Of a stretch of DNA of 64,000 nucleotides, positions 12,063 to 23,831 are shown piece by piece. This stretch comes from Daedaleopsis sinensis. Lineage: Eukaryota > Basidiomycota > Agaricomycetes > Polyporales > Polyporaceae. The translations under genes and the position numbers were made by a program. Location of the stretch: contig CM066300.1 of NCBI GenBank assembly GCA_033807695.1, forward strand, positions 62,001-126,000, written 5' to 3'. Position 1 is the first letter of the stretch, and the number at the start of each line of letters is the position of its first letter. The notes below the pieces were generated by a model, which was not told the DNA's origin, did not search any database, and saw only the letters and a program-made list of their open reading frames with translations.

Positions 12063-13475
12063 CCACTCCGACCTTCCCAGAGGGGTGTCTACGGCGTCAT
12101 TCTCATCCCAAGTTACGAGCGGAAGCACGTCTAGTATGGCAGCGGGAGTCGTGCGGTCTGCATCCCACTCGTGCCTCAGGCGGTCACACTGCTACTCGTT
12201 CTCGCCATCGAGGATATTTATCCATGCCACGCTACTTACAAGCTAAGCGGAGCCTAGGAGACCCCCTCGGCCGTGCCCGAGTATGAAGGTGTGCAGCTCC
12301 CATGTAATCCCCAGTAATCACGCACTGACACTCCGCGATGCCGGGGCCCATGGCCATTTTTGTGCTTTAAGTTTGGGGCCTCGGTACCTCAGCGTTACCT
12401 GCCTTCCTTCTCCAGCCGTGAAGCTTCATGCGCGCACACGGACTCACTGACCGTGGCCGTCGAGATGTCGGAAGCAGAGGCACTCGTGACCCGATCGTCC
12501 AGCGCGCGCACGAGAGGCAGACGCGGACGGATGCGGCCGCTCTCGGCGCTCGCCGTCAAGTATCTGCATGCATCGCAACATACATATCCGACGCGTAGTG
12601 GCAGATTCGGTGCGATCGCGGAAGCAGAAGCAGAAGGCGTCGGGTGCGCCCGAACGGCATTGACGGGCCCGTGCCCCGCGGGTTCGCGATATTGCCTCGA
12701 AGATGGCGCCGCAGTGCCTGGATAGATACCTGGATAGATACCTGGTGAGGTGAGTGTCGCATCCACCCGAGGCGATCCATGTACCCTTGAATGCCGTGTG
12801 GAGCGCAGACGGCGGTCCAACATACACGCAGCCTGCAGGCACGGTAGGACAGTAACATCATCGAGGAAAGCCTGAAGAGATACTTACAAAGACTTGCATG
12901 TATGCACGACAGGCTCCGATATCCGGAATCTCGAGCGTGTCAGCTACCGTGCTACTGCTACTTCGGCTGGAAGTCTGTCCAAACGGACCGACATAGAGCT
13001 CTCGTGCGAGATGAGTGTTTGAATCCGATGAGAGGCGACGGATGCGTCCTGCTCACTCACACGCCGGACACCGGTGGGATCCCGGCGATAGTCCCTTCAA
13101 CGCTGTATGTCCGCACATTTGTCTACACCTGTCTCGCCGTGGCTACCGACAGTCTCGACTATCTCGAGCGCACGGCCAGCCTTCGCTGCGAGCGCGACAT
13201 GCAACGCGCCGCTGACGCAGAAACGTACAACGCGGAGCTCAGCGCGCGTCTCAACGAACATTGTATCGCGCGTTGTAGGTAAGTGGATGCGGCCAAAGTG
13301 TCGTACGTGCAGTATCGATATTCTATAGCTCGCGGCCGCACTGCTTCCCCTGCTTCTCGCTTCTATCTACTCGTGTCGGCGTCTGCAAGGATAGCTCATA
13401 TATTTACACCTCTTGTCTTCCGGGTTCTCACCGCTGCCTCCCACCCTCTGCTATCTCTGCTAGGCGGCTCACACG
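12063..13475. promoter_or_regulatory. Upstream region of P450-1
   Basis: This region is nearly identical to 43189-44610 upstream of P450-2, so it duplicated with the gene. A GATAGATACCTG unit occurs twice in tandem near 12721-12745 but once in the other copy (about 43865). The small open frames here, for example 12902-13282, are conserved between the copies only as far as the DNA is. They carry no motif, so I treat the region as non-coding. Confidence 0.5.
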
Positions 13476-15966
13476 ATGTTTTCGAGCTCGGTAAAGCTCA
13501 TCGCCCTCGGTCTGGTAAGTTCGCGAACGTCCTACACACGCACGGTGCTGATAACTTGTGTCAGGCTGCACACCAGGTCTTCCGTAGATACGAGACGTAC
13601 TCTATTAGCGCGCACGCAAGTCTCCTCGTTATACCCCCAGCGCTCGTCGCATTCTCCGCCACCTTGTCTCTCTCCTGGCTGACCGACCCCCGCTCGCTCT
13701 CGTACTACTATGGAACATATCTCGCGTCTCTCGTGCTCTCCGTCATCCTCTACCGTCTCTCCCCCTTCCACCCCCTCGCAGGCTATCCCGGACCCTTCTG
13801 GTGCCGCACGACCAAGTTCTGGAACGCGTTCATGACGATATCCGGGCGGCAGCACAAGTACTACCAAGCGCTCCACGAGCGGTACGGAGATATCGTTCGT
13901 ATCGGTGCGCGCTCTCCCTCTCTCGTCTCCACTGGCACGCGACGCCAGACAGGCGCGGGCTGACGGTCGTTCCATGCTCGATGTGCGCGCGCGTCGCCCG
14001 GCTGCAGGCCCCAACGAGCTCACGATCAGGGACTCGTCCATGATTGGCGCGCTCATGGGCACTTCTGGTGTGCCGAAAGGACCCAGTGAGTCCTTCTCTT
14101 CTTCTTCTTCATGCGTGGCGCCCGTCCGCTCTCCCTCCGTGGACGCCCCGGACGCAGCGAGAAGCCTGCGTTGCTTCTCCCACGTCCGGCGCGGCGCGCG
14201 TACTGTGCGTCCGGCGTGAGGACGTGTGCATGGGCACTGAGTACTGCCGCCTTGCGCGCGCGGCACTTGCATGCGTGTGGCGCGTGGACGACCCAGTGCT
14301 GACGATGGGAACGTGCTGCGCTTTTGCAGACTTTGTCGGGGCCATGCTCACGCTGGATGTGCCGATGGTCGGGATCCAGAATACCGAGGAGCACCTCCGC
14401 CGGCGGCGCGCGTGGAATCGCGGCCTCGGGCCGGCCGCGCTGAAGGAGTACGAGCACCTCATCGCGAAGAGAGCGCGGCAGCTCGTCGAGCGGCTTGAGG
14501 AGCAGGAAGGAGAGGTCGTGCTCGGGAAGTGGTTCAACTACTTCAGGTGGGTTGTGCAGTCTCAGCTACAAGTGGTGGATGTGTGACTGAAGGCTCTCGC
14601 GCGATAGCTATGATTTCATGAGCGATATGGCGTGAGTACTCGTGTGATCATACACAGCGGACCAGTGCTCATAGTCACGGACACGTGTAGGTTCGGCGGA
14701 GGATCCGAACTAATCAAAGAGGGCGACCAGTCGAACGTATGGCGCGTCATCGAGGAAGGCGTCATGTGCGTATCGTACAACGATTATGGGATTGCACCAG
14801 GTGCTGATCCCTCCATTGTAGTCCCGCGACATTCTTGTCGCAGGTACCATGGCTCGGGCTCTACGTTGGGCTCATACCCGCCGCAGTCAAGCCCCTGCAC
14901 GAGTTCCTCTTGCTTGGAAAACGATTTGCAACGCAGCGGGTTTCGCGCGGGTCCACTACCCGCGACCTTTTCCACTACCTTGTGAGTTTGGTCTCTTCGC
15001 TCCTGGTCTCCAACTCGATGCTGATATCTAAATTGCCTGTAGAACAGTGAAGACCAACCGGACAAGCCCGCTCCACCAATGGGTCAGCTCGTCGACGATG
15101 GCATCCTCGCGATTGTGGCCGGTTCAGACACGGTCTCGAGCGCACTGACAAGCACCTTCTTCTGCCTACTTACCCATCCCGAGGTATACGCCAGGCTGCG
15201 AGATGAGGTGGACAAGTACTATCCGCAGGGAGAGGACCCTTTTGACGGCAAGTACTATCGGGAGATGGTGTACCTGCAGGCTATCATGTGCGTATTCCGA
15301 CCGTCCGCTCCCAGTCAAGTGCGCTCACATTCTACGGACAGCAACGAAGCCATCAGGCTGTTCCCTCCCATCATGACAAGCAGCCCACGGAAGGTCCCGC
15401 ACAACTCCCCAGGCGTCCATATCGCATCCACGTGAGCGTTCGCCCGTCGCGCAATCGTTCTCCAGCACGCGCATCTGACTGCCATGTCCGACAGCTACCT
15501 CCCCCCTGGCACGACGTTCATCGTTCCGCCCTACTCCTCCCACCGCAACCCCGCGAACTTCACGCTCCCAGACGCGTTCTGGCCCGAGCGCTGGCTCGTC
15601 GCCTCCGGGCAGATGCACCTCGCGGATGCCCCGTTCCCGCACCCCGTCCCCGCCCTCGCGGACGCGGCGTCGTGCCCGCCCCGGCCGCTCGACAGCCACG
15701 TGTTCAAGGCCGCGCCCGCCGCACGGGGGCCGTTCACGCACGAGGACGGCGCGTTCCTCGCGTTCTCGCACGGGCCGATGAACTACGTCGGGAAGGGGCT
15801 CGCGATGCACGAGATGCGGACGATCGTGTGTGCGGTGGTGCAGAGATTCGAGATGCGGCTCCGGGAGGGGTGGGATGCGCGGGAGTACGAGCGCGGGTAC
15901 AAGGACTATTTCGTCGCGACGCGCCCGGAGGTGCCCGTGTTGCTGAAGAGGAGGGGGACTGCGTGA
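13476..15966 (+). CDS. Cytochrome P450-1, haem-ligand Cys replaced by Tyr
   Basis: Membrane-anchored fungal cytochrome P450, about 579 residues in ten exons: 13476-13514, 13565-13904, 14008-14085, 14330-14546, 14608-14631, 14691-14765, 14822-14981, 15043-15287, 15342-15431 and 15495-15966. All phases agree. N-terminal hydrophobic segments (ALVAFSATLSLSW and YLASLVLSVILY) suggest an ER anchor. Also seen: GYPGPFW proline region, I-helix AGSDT at 337-341, ExxR as EAIR at 395-398, and PERW at 453-456. The haem loop reads FSHGPMNYVGKG: the axial Cys position (residue 520, codon 15784-15786) is TAC, whereas P450-2 has TGC. Without this Cys normal P450 chemistry is not expected. It may be a recent pseudogene, a non-catalytic paralog or a base-call error. 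Confidence 0.85.
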
Positions 15967-16032
15967 TGTCGATGGAGGGCGCGAAGTTCTTCTACAAGTG
16001 CATCTTTACTACTACCAGGCGAGCCGTCTACA

Positions 16033-16160
16033 CATGGGCTTGCAAGTTCCCCGGTTTCTAAACCGCTCGGACTTGCAAGCCCCAGGCACACTGATGCAGA
16101 TCAGTGCGCCCGTCGCGCGCGCTGATGAGCATCAGCGCGCGCGACGGGCGCACTATTGAG
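16033..16160. repeat. Chain of overlapping palindromes at a duplication breakpoint
   Basis: Four consecutive inverted repeats lie just after P450-1. Near 16034-16080, GGGCTTGCAAGT pairs with ACTTGCAAGCCC around an inner CGGTTT/AAACCG stem. At about 16089-16106, CACTGAT pairs with ATCAGTG. At 16103-16154, perfect 25-nt arms are separated by a 2-nt AG spacer. At about 16153-16166, CTATTG pairs with CAATAG, again around AG. Neighbouring palindromes share bases. The second copy of this block (47097 onward) lacks all of them, and the similarity between copies stops at about this point. Confidence 0.85.
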
Positions 16161-16369
16161 CAATAGCCGACTTCTACTAGTCCACGGGTGCGACGGTGTG
16201 AGGCGCAGGTTGTGTGTGGTAGGAGCTGGGCGGGGTTCGGGTGACTCTGCAGGGTGCGCAGAACGACTAGTGAGGACGAGTGAGCCCGGAGGCGTAGAAG
16301 AGATCCTGCTAACCTTGCGTCTGTACGCACCTGCGGTGCGCATACCGTGACCACTCCGACGACCTGTCA

Positions 16370-17300
16370 CCACGCTCTTGCAGGACGGGTCCGATGTTGA
16401 ATGTTTTCTGCGCCTATATGTGCATGTCGTCACGATGGGTAGCCTATTCATCCAGCAGTGTGAGTCTTCGGGTGTTGGGGCCCGGGGACGTAGCAAGGGG
16501 AGTTCCGTGAGGACGGCACGTTGGATACGAGCAGGAGGACTTAGTACCGGTAATGCGCCATCCTCATCCTCGCCCTACGACCCTTGCGTTATACACAAGA
16601 GTGAGAGCCTCGTTTGGTCGCGCGGCCGAACTCTCTCCACCAGGACGAAGACTGGATGATGGTCTTATGATTATGCCCAGGGTGGCATTCTGAGAGCGGT
16701 AGCCAGAGCCTGATCTGCGCTCAGGCTGGAGGTGAGTGTTGGCGGGTGTCACCGTGCCAGGGCGAGTACACAGCTTTATTTACCGTACGTCGCCTGTCGC
16801 AGTCGACTAGTCGGCCTGTACATGTTATCGAGGGTGCAAGTAGGACCTGGGATAGCCTGGGATACTCAACGGAGGCAGAAAGCAAGCAGAACAGGTCAGG
16901 TTAGCGCCCGCATACGTCATCGCGATGGATTGGTAGACCAGCGTCTGCTGTCTTGTCTTGGGACGCGGACGACTCGGAAGCTGGTTTGTTCTTGGTCTAC
17001 GCCAGGTCTACGCTCTCGTTCTGCTTGCAAACACTCTCAGTCCCCCGTGCACCAACTCAGATCTTACGTATACCTTTGGCGACTAAATCTGGCAACTAAA
17101 TCTTCGTCTCTCTCCGTCCACTCACGATTACAGACTAGACGATGTTCGTACTACTGTCCGAACTCATAGCGACTACGGCTGGCTAAACCTACCCACCCTC
17201 TCACTCCTCGAGCTCGCACCTCTAGTTCTCATGAAGTGATGGAGCTTGCACCTCCCGGACGACTTCAACACTCGTAGTCAGGCTCACTCAGACCGTTAAA
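16370..17300 (+). repeat. Dispersed repeat 'R2', copy 3
   Basis: It shares long stretches with 26400-27010 and 37480-38130. These include the GGAGGCAGAAAGCAAGCAGA stretch and the AGCGCCC...CCAGCGTCTG marker pair, and it continues to a CTCCTCGAGCTCGCACCTCT stretch like that near 11120. No gene is supported. Confidence 0.5.
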
Positions 17301-17689
17301 TGGAAGGCGGCCGTGTGGCCGCGGCGCGACGAGGCATGCGACAGGCTGTCGGAGTGTATATGCGCGTCGCAGGCGTATACACACACAAGGTGAGCCTATT
17401 CTCTAGGCCTCGGGCCTCAGGCCTCACTAGTCCTCACTAGTCGTCTTGCACGCCGCCCTGCACGGTCACCGGAACCGCGCCAGACCCTTACCGTACACAA
17501 CCTCTGCCTCCCGCCGTCTCACCCGTGGACCGCTCTGTCGATCACACGTCCGACTTGACCGCCCTCCGTTCGCTCCCGCTCCTCTACTGGTATCTATTTC
17601 TTCGCAAGTACTCTGTGCTTCCCGTACCACCACCACCGCTGACATCACAAAAACGCCCGTGTCTTCGAGTCCGTCTCTGCTCTCTGCAT

Positions 17690-18000
17690 CGTCGCCGGTC
17701 CTCCCTCCTCTCTTTCACTTGCCACGAGCACCAGGAATCGACAGCGCTTCGTCCTTCCCCGTCCTCCTCGACGTCCTCGCCCGGCTCGCCAACCCGCATG
17801 CGCTCGCGATTGACTTCGAGTCCATCAATCGTGCTGCGTGCCCGGACGCTGCCAGCATCCGTTAACTGTACTTCATTCTCGACATGCCAGTGCCCCGCCG
17901 AGCCGTCCACCTCAAACACCCTCTGTTCCCGGTTCGATCATGAGCAACCAGAGCCATGGCCCCCGGCATTCTGACATGACCTGACCTGACCTGCTGTCAT
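17690..18000 (+). pseudogene. F-box/LRR-like gene relic, copy 3
   Basis: Plus-strand reading contains SFPVLLDVLARLANPHALAI and, past frame breaks, CQCPAEPST, the counterpart of the AIYHLVS segment in other copies. A short TGACC tandem repeat at about 17975-17992 closes the copy, as in the others. No start or F-box was seen. Confidence 0.4.
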
Positions 18001-18149
18001 CCTGGGCCGTCGTCAGCTCCTCCATCGCACGGCTACCTGGGAGCCAGTGCCGTTTCATACCCTGCTCGGGCCAAGGCAAGGCGAGTCATCTCGCGTATCC
18101 TCGGGCCCTTCTAGCTCTTAGGCGGAAGACGCCGCTCTCCGCCTCGACG

Positions 18150-18900
18150 CCCAGTGCCCGACGATACCGCCAGCTCCCCCGGATACGGTGTGCGCGGGCT
18201 CTCGAAGCGTGCATGCGCACCGCTCCCACTGGCACACGTTCCGCTTCTCCGCGCCTCAATATTCAATCGGGGCCGTGTCCCTGGTGTGTCTGGGGACAGC
18301 CATCCCGCCCCCACACCGCGCATCCTCGTATACCACGATCTCATGAGCCTGACCGCTCCTCTGCCGCATCTAGTTGTGAGCACTGGGAGCTTTGAAGGCC
18401 AGTCGCGATCCTTGCCGCCACTAGGTCGGTGCCGACATGCGGCGGCGGTCTGCCGCGTCCACATACGCGACTGCCGCCGCCCAGACCCCGCTATCACTGT
18501 CACAGGGACTCAGGCCTTGGTCGTTGTGGTCTTCACCGCCGCCGCTCGAGGCGATCTCTCCGCCTCGCGATCGGGGCCCCCGTCGTCCTGGCCTCTTCCC
18601 TACCACATTCCCAAATACGAGGGCCCGGACCCTTCTGGTGCCGGACGACGAACAGCCAGTGCTCTCAGCGCGAGCTGTGGCGGATCACGACGAAGACCAG
18701 AGATCTGCGAGATGCACGTCGAACCTCTGTACGAGCACGGGGATGCAATCTCGACGAGCAATGTACGCTCGCAGGGGACTGTATTAACGCTGGAGCTACG
18801 CGCGAGATCCTAGGGCGGCTTGCAGCGTTCTGGCACGCTGGGACAGGACACTGGGACTCACGCAGAGGCAGGAGCTCGGACTTCAAGGTATGTACGCTTC
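18150..18900 (+). pseudogene. Cytochrome P450 N-terminal relic
   Basis: A plus-strand frame reads GPGPFWCRTTN near 18622-18655, matching GYPGPFWCRTTK of the intact P450s. It is followed by LYEHGDAI, which resembles the ALHERYGDIVRIG region. Upstream sequence (about 18200-18620) recurs inverted at 62930-63300. Frames are broken and nothing after the N-terminal third is recognisable. The match rests on a short stretch, so the call is tentative. Confidence 0.35.
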
Positions 18901-18989
18901 CGACGCGCTCACGGCTCGAGGTTCGTACTCACCTCGTCTTCTGTACATTGCATACTACATAGACCTTCTACATGCGCTGCGAGCGTCGT

Positions 18990-20330
18990 ATACCCCGTTT
19001 CGCAGCGGCGCAGCGACAGGACAACCGCGTTGCGTCTGTTCGGTCCTCCTCGCCGCGCTCCACGTCGGGATAGCCGCGCACCTCTCAGTCTCGCTCTCGT
19101 CAGCTCTCTTTCGTCGCCGACGCTCAGAATGCGACGATTCCGTCCCCCGGACTCTCAGAATTGCCGTCGGAGAGCTTTCAGGTTGCCCAGGAGCAGGTAC
19201 GCACCAGATCTGAAGTAGCACTTGACGTCTGCTACCCGCAGACACGTCAGATTCGCGCGAAGACGGCAGAATCGCTCTTTGCGCACCTCGGTCTCCTCAA
19301 ACGTTCGAAAGGTGAGTAAATGCACGATGTCTCGCGAGAATGAACATGTACTTACTTAGCTAGCTACCTTAAATGTCCGAGAGCTTCCGGGCGACGAAGA
19401 TTGGTGAGCCTGAGGTTTCGGACGCAGAGGTAAACGTCGTTGACTGACTTGACGAGTCTGAGCAGCGATCCTGCCGCTTTCTCTGAGACGTCTCGCGTCG
19501 CCACTCGAGTCCCGACACCCTGCACGCTCCCCGACGACGACGCTGCTGGAAACAAGTCGGTCAGCGCCTATCATCCCAAATCGAGCGCACCGCCGGCTCG
19601 GGGCGCCCACCGCGAATGCTCCAGACTCAAGTCTGCGCCAAACAAGTCTCCCGCCATCCGGTCAGCTCCCGCCACTCGCACAGCGACTTATCCTTATCTT
19701 ACAACGTCGTCTGCCGCCTCGGAAGCTTTGGTACAGCTAGCGGGAACCGCTAGCGACGATCTCGAGCGGCACACGACAAATGCGCATGGACATTGCTCTC
19801 TCCGACGCGGACACCTGATGCACGACCTCGGAGACGACGGTAGACCTCTGCGCAGACAACGGATTGTCTTCTGCGCACCCAAGACATGAATCTGGCGGAG
19901 CAGGTACGACAGTTTGTCAGGAAGTCAGACTGAGGAGGTAACTCGGACACAAAAGGAGATGTACTCACGTTTGGATCAACCCCAGTCGGATCAACCGATC
20001 GGTCGCTCTCTGTCAATCCGCTTCCGCCGTAGCTCTACCGCGGCCGTGCAGCGCTCTGTGCTACGACTTGACTGATAAAATGGTGAGTGAGCGTCTATAA
20101 TACCAAATCAAGCGAACCTTTTACTCACCGCCCGCTCGCAGCGCCCGTAGGCGACGTCTTGTGAGCTCTCACCCGGTTCCACGAGCTCTCTGTCAGCCAG
20201 CCTGAAGACTTGATCCTCGGAGAAGCACATATATACAAAGAAGATCAGTGCAGCATTCATAACCTCACAACGGTACAATCCGCTCACATCCATGTGCCTG
20301 CCCTCCTCAGCCGGAGGATCCTTGTGCGAC
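18990..20330. repeat. Repeat family 'X', copy 1 (lacks the Plavaka insertion)
   Basis: Related to 27946-28291 joined to 35868-37320; in that copy the Plavaka transposon splits the unit. Here the corresponding point, near 19335-19355, runs uninterrupted from TCTCGCGAGAATGAACATG to TAGCTAGCTACC, so this is an empty-site paralog. A possible coding phrase, NATIPSPGLSELPSESFQVA (19123-19185), has a weak counterpart NATIAPSGLTEWPS in the other copy. I do not recognise the family. A minus-strand frame at 20108-20347 ends at the inverted-repeat boundary and is not convincing. Confidence 0.5.
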
Positions 20331-21780
20331 GAGAGCGTCGACACCAAGCCCGTTACGCTCTCAATCTTGTGGAATAGAACTATTGAATCGTACTCTGTGA
20401 GTATTTATTGTGCGTGAAAGGTGGATGGAGAAGTGACTCACCTGGCAGGCCAGTCCACTTCGCGCGCGGCGGAGGTGGCGTCGGTGATAACTGCGCGGGC
20501 GGGACGTCGATGTGTGAGTACTTGCAGCATACTCGATTTCGGACAAATCACTGACCGGTTTACACGACGGAACCGTACTGCGGCCTTGTGTGTAACGTGC
20601 TTCGTGACGCGGCATGGGCACGATCCAAACGGGCACTGGTAATTTGACGCGGCGTGATGCGGTGTGCCGCGACGTGACGCGACATGACGCGACGTGCAGT
20701 GACCGAGACACGGCGTGCAGTGACTGTTGCAGCGGTGTGCAGCGGCATTGACCCGGGTTAGTACAGTGTACAGGTACTGTGCCGTGACGAACGATGATGT
20801 GTAGAGAGTGGGCCGTGAGTCGATGTCGAAGCATAACTATATGACACGAGCGTCTATACACTGCTACCGTCGGCTTGAATTGTGTGCTCATAAACTGCAA
20901 ATTGAAGGACAATTTTTTTAAATGATTGGGTTCTTGTAGATCCACTACATATGCTAAAACCTGTTCCCAGATGGTAGACTGACTGTGTCGTGCCCCATGC
21001 ACTCACCGGAGACTGACTCTTCCGAATATGGGTCTAGTTTGGCGCTCTTGCTCAGGTCTATACAGTTCTTTTACGCGTCGAATGGAAGTGTGATCAGCAG
21101 GGCATGAGAGAAGTGTAAATCATACATCTATCTGTCACTCACTGGGGCCAGTGAGTCGAAAATATGAGTGTGACCCTGAGTAAGCTAATACTTATCCCGC
21201 CCGGGGAGCTCAGTACTGTATGAACACTTCCGGTACTAGTTTCTGGTTTCGGTCTGACTTAATGCTATACCTATGTTCGTAATGAGTATACTGCACGAAG
21301 CGTATACTGCACAGTGGACGTACCACTATAGACCACCATGAATTGTGTCCCGTTCCTGCAAGACCTAGTTAGTAGTGATGGGAGCGGGCGTAGAACCAGT
21401 CACAAACTGAAACATAGTGACGCGGACTGGGTGCCACAATGTACAGCCAATGTACCGTGTCATGCTGTCCATCGTCGTCGTCGACAAGGCAACTTGAACA
21501 GACGCTGGACGGCAAAATTCAAATTCAAAGCGACAACAGTGTTACGTGTCCCGGTGTACAGCTCTGTGGACGTCCTTCGACTGAGCGGATACTTGTTTCC
21601 CGTCTCAGTCGTCATCGAGCTCCCTTATTTTCTCTGCGTTCCGTCTACTCCGAGTCTGCGTTCCCGGGTCTACTTTGGTTCGTTCTGACCATCGATCTAC
21701 TAGATCAGTCCAGGTACGAGTGCGGAATTTGAAATTATGGTACATTCCAGGCCTAGCATGACTAACGTATTCCTGCTAGT
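20331..21780. other. Outer part of left arm and HET2 upstream region
   Basis: No gene is supported. About 20645-20750 is a degenerate repeat of GCGACGTGA-like units. A minus-strand frame at 20361-21002 is matched by a similar open frame in the other arm (58453-59079), but it includes these low-complexity repeats and has no motif. The last 250 bases before 21781 match the leader region of HET1, including GTGTACAGCTCTGTGGACG and an intron ending just before the ATG. Confidence 0.45.
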
Positions 21781-23831
21781 ATGTGGATGCTAAGCACTGC
21801 CCGTGCCGAGCTCCATTTTTTCATCTCTCCAGAAGACGTACCCGGAGAATACGCTATTCTTTCGCACGTCTGGGACGACAAGGAGCAGTCGTTCAAGGAT
21901 GTCCGCAAGATCATTCGTAAATGCAATGCACTGAAGGTCAACCCAAGAGACTACGTAGACCCCAAGATACGGGAGGCGTGTATCCTCGCGGAGAAGCACG
22001 GGTTCTGTTGGATCTGGATTGACACTTGCTGCATCGACAAGTCGAGCAGCACCGAACTCTCCGAGGCGATCAACTCCATGTTCAGATATTACTCTCTATC
22101 CGCCGTCTGCTACGCGTTTCTTCGTGACGTCGACGGCCAACGGAACATTTTCCGCATTGAGGAGTTCAGGCAAAGTAGATGGCACAAGCGGGGCTGGACA
22201 CTCCAGGAGCTCCTCGCGCCGCCGCTGGTTCTATTTGTCTCCAACTCCTGGGAGCTCCTCGGCTCGAAGGCCGATCTCGCTGAAGACCTGGACGAATTCA
22301 CGGGCATTCCGGCGTCGGTCCTGTGTATGGAGAAGCCCATTGCGAAGATGAGCATCGCGCAACGCATGAGTTGGGCATCACGCCGGAAGACTACACGGAA
22401 GGAGGACCGTGCGTACTGCTTGCTCGGGATCTTTGACATCAACATGCCTACACTCTATGGCGAGGGCGAGCGGGCATTTCGACGGTTGCAAGAGGAGATC
22501 TTGAAGAGGCATGCTGATACCACGCTATTCGCATGGGGAGAGTTTAAAGCGATAGGCGAGTTGAAAGACAAATCACAGTATGTTTTGTCTACCACGGGGC
22601 TGTTTGCGGTATCGCCAGACGACTTTGTCAGGTCCCACCACATCGAGTTAACTCCTGCGCCAGTATTGCACAAAGCTATCAAATCTTCCTCGCCCGATGT
22701 ACGCATCTGTCTTCAGTTATGGCCAGGGACCTGTACTTACTTACACGTAATCATACTCAGCCCGCCCAGACGAATCGCTCTCATGGTGACGGTGACCGTG
22801 ATGTTTTGTCATTCTCCATCACACCCTACGGGATCCGGGCCCGACTACCGACCTTCCAGTGGCAAGGAAGTGTGTACGCCGACCTCTCATGGACATCGTA
22901 TGGCGGTAAACCTGTGTTCCTACGTCTTGAAGATGAGAAATGGCCCTCCATGTCTAATAGACCAACATCGCCTCTACACAGTATCTCTGGATATCACAGG
23001 CTCTTTCGCACATCACCTTGTCTATGGCAGCGTCTCATCCTCGGTTCTAACGAATTGACGGACGAGATGGGCACGGTCACCTGGCAGGATATATATATCC
23101 GGGACAACCTCAGCTCCGAGTCCACCACGACCGGCACGGCCGTCCCCTTTGACCGCTTCTCTACCAGTATGAACCTCAGTCTCTCCAGCCCTATTCGCAT
23201 ACCCCCGCTTAGCGATTTGACCGCCATTGCCGATGCGATGGGAGCCGAGCTTGTGGAGGTGCGGAATGCGGGTTTGCCGTGGAATGGCGATACGCCCACA
23301 CTCGTGGTGTTCACGCCCAGCTTCTCCGATGCTCGTGTCGTCTTGCAGGTCGGGCAGTGCCAAAGGGAGGAATCGATGCCGTCTGGCCTTGCCGCTGCAA
23401 ATTCTCAGGGGAAGCTCTGGGCGAACTTCGTCATCGTCCCCCACTTCCCTGACATGGTTGGCTCGCACGACTGCTCGACAGACCACATCGAGACATGGTC
23501 AGACTCGAAGAAGGATTTCTTCATCTGCGTCCCATTGACGCAACCACAGTTATTTGACGGATTACTCGGCTTCAATATCCTTTCTGCCCGCGTGGATACC
23601 CTCATGATGCACTTTACTCTCGGAGTTATATCATGGCTTGCAAATCCGAGCTCTCTTGTCCTTTCTTTTCGTCAGAAGCCTGTGTTGCACCATCCGCAGT
23701 GTCCGCCGACGACCATTCTCAGGACTAGCAATGCAGAGGGAGCTGCCAGTGAAGCTTCAACTCTGAAATGCCTTTCAGGCGGAGAACTAGTAAGTCTGAG
23801 GCTACATCGCTGCATGCTGCATCTCGACTGA
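21781..23831 (+). CDS. HET-domain protein 2
   Basis: HET-domain protein of about 662 residues. Exons 21781-22698 and 22761-23831 flank a 62-nt intron with the same position and phase as in HET1. It shows YAILSHVWDDKEQSFKDV, WIWIDTCCIDKSSSTELSEA, WTLQELLAPP and EDRAYCLLGIFDINMPTLYG. The C-terminal region starts near FSITPYGIRARLP and ends HRCMLHLD. A further donor/acceptor pair near the 3' end could give an alternative short tail like that of HET1. By eye I count about seven amino-acid differences from HET4, which lies in the opposite arm. Reading without splicing gives a shorter 425-residue frame, which I reject because the paralogs all keep the exon 2 frame. Confidence 0.88.

Noticed and set aside
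15967..16032. Extension of P450-1 past its stop into 16061
   Set aside because: The longer frame belongs to a different reading frame. Exon 10 in the phase set by nine upstream exons stops at 15966, as in P450-2.
20361..21002. 213-residue minus-strand frame, with a 208-residue counterpart in the other arm (58453-59079)
   Set aside because: It spans a low-complexity GCGACGTGA-type repeat, has no motif, and the counterpart stays open simply because the arms are recent duplicates.
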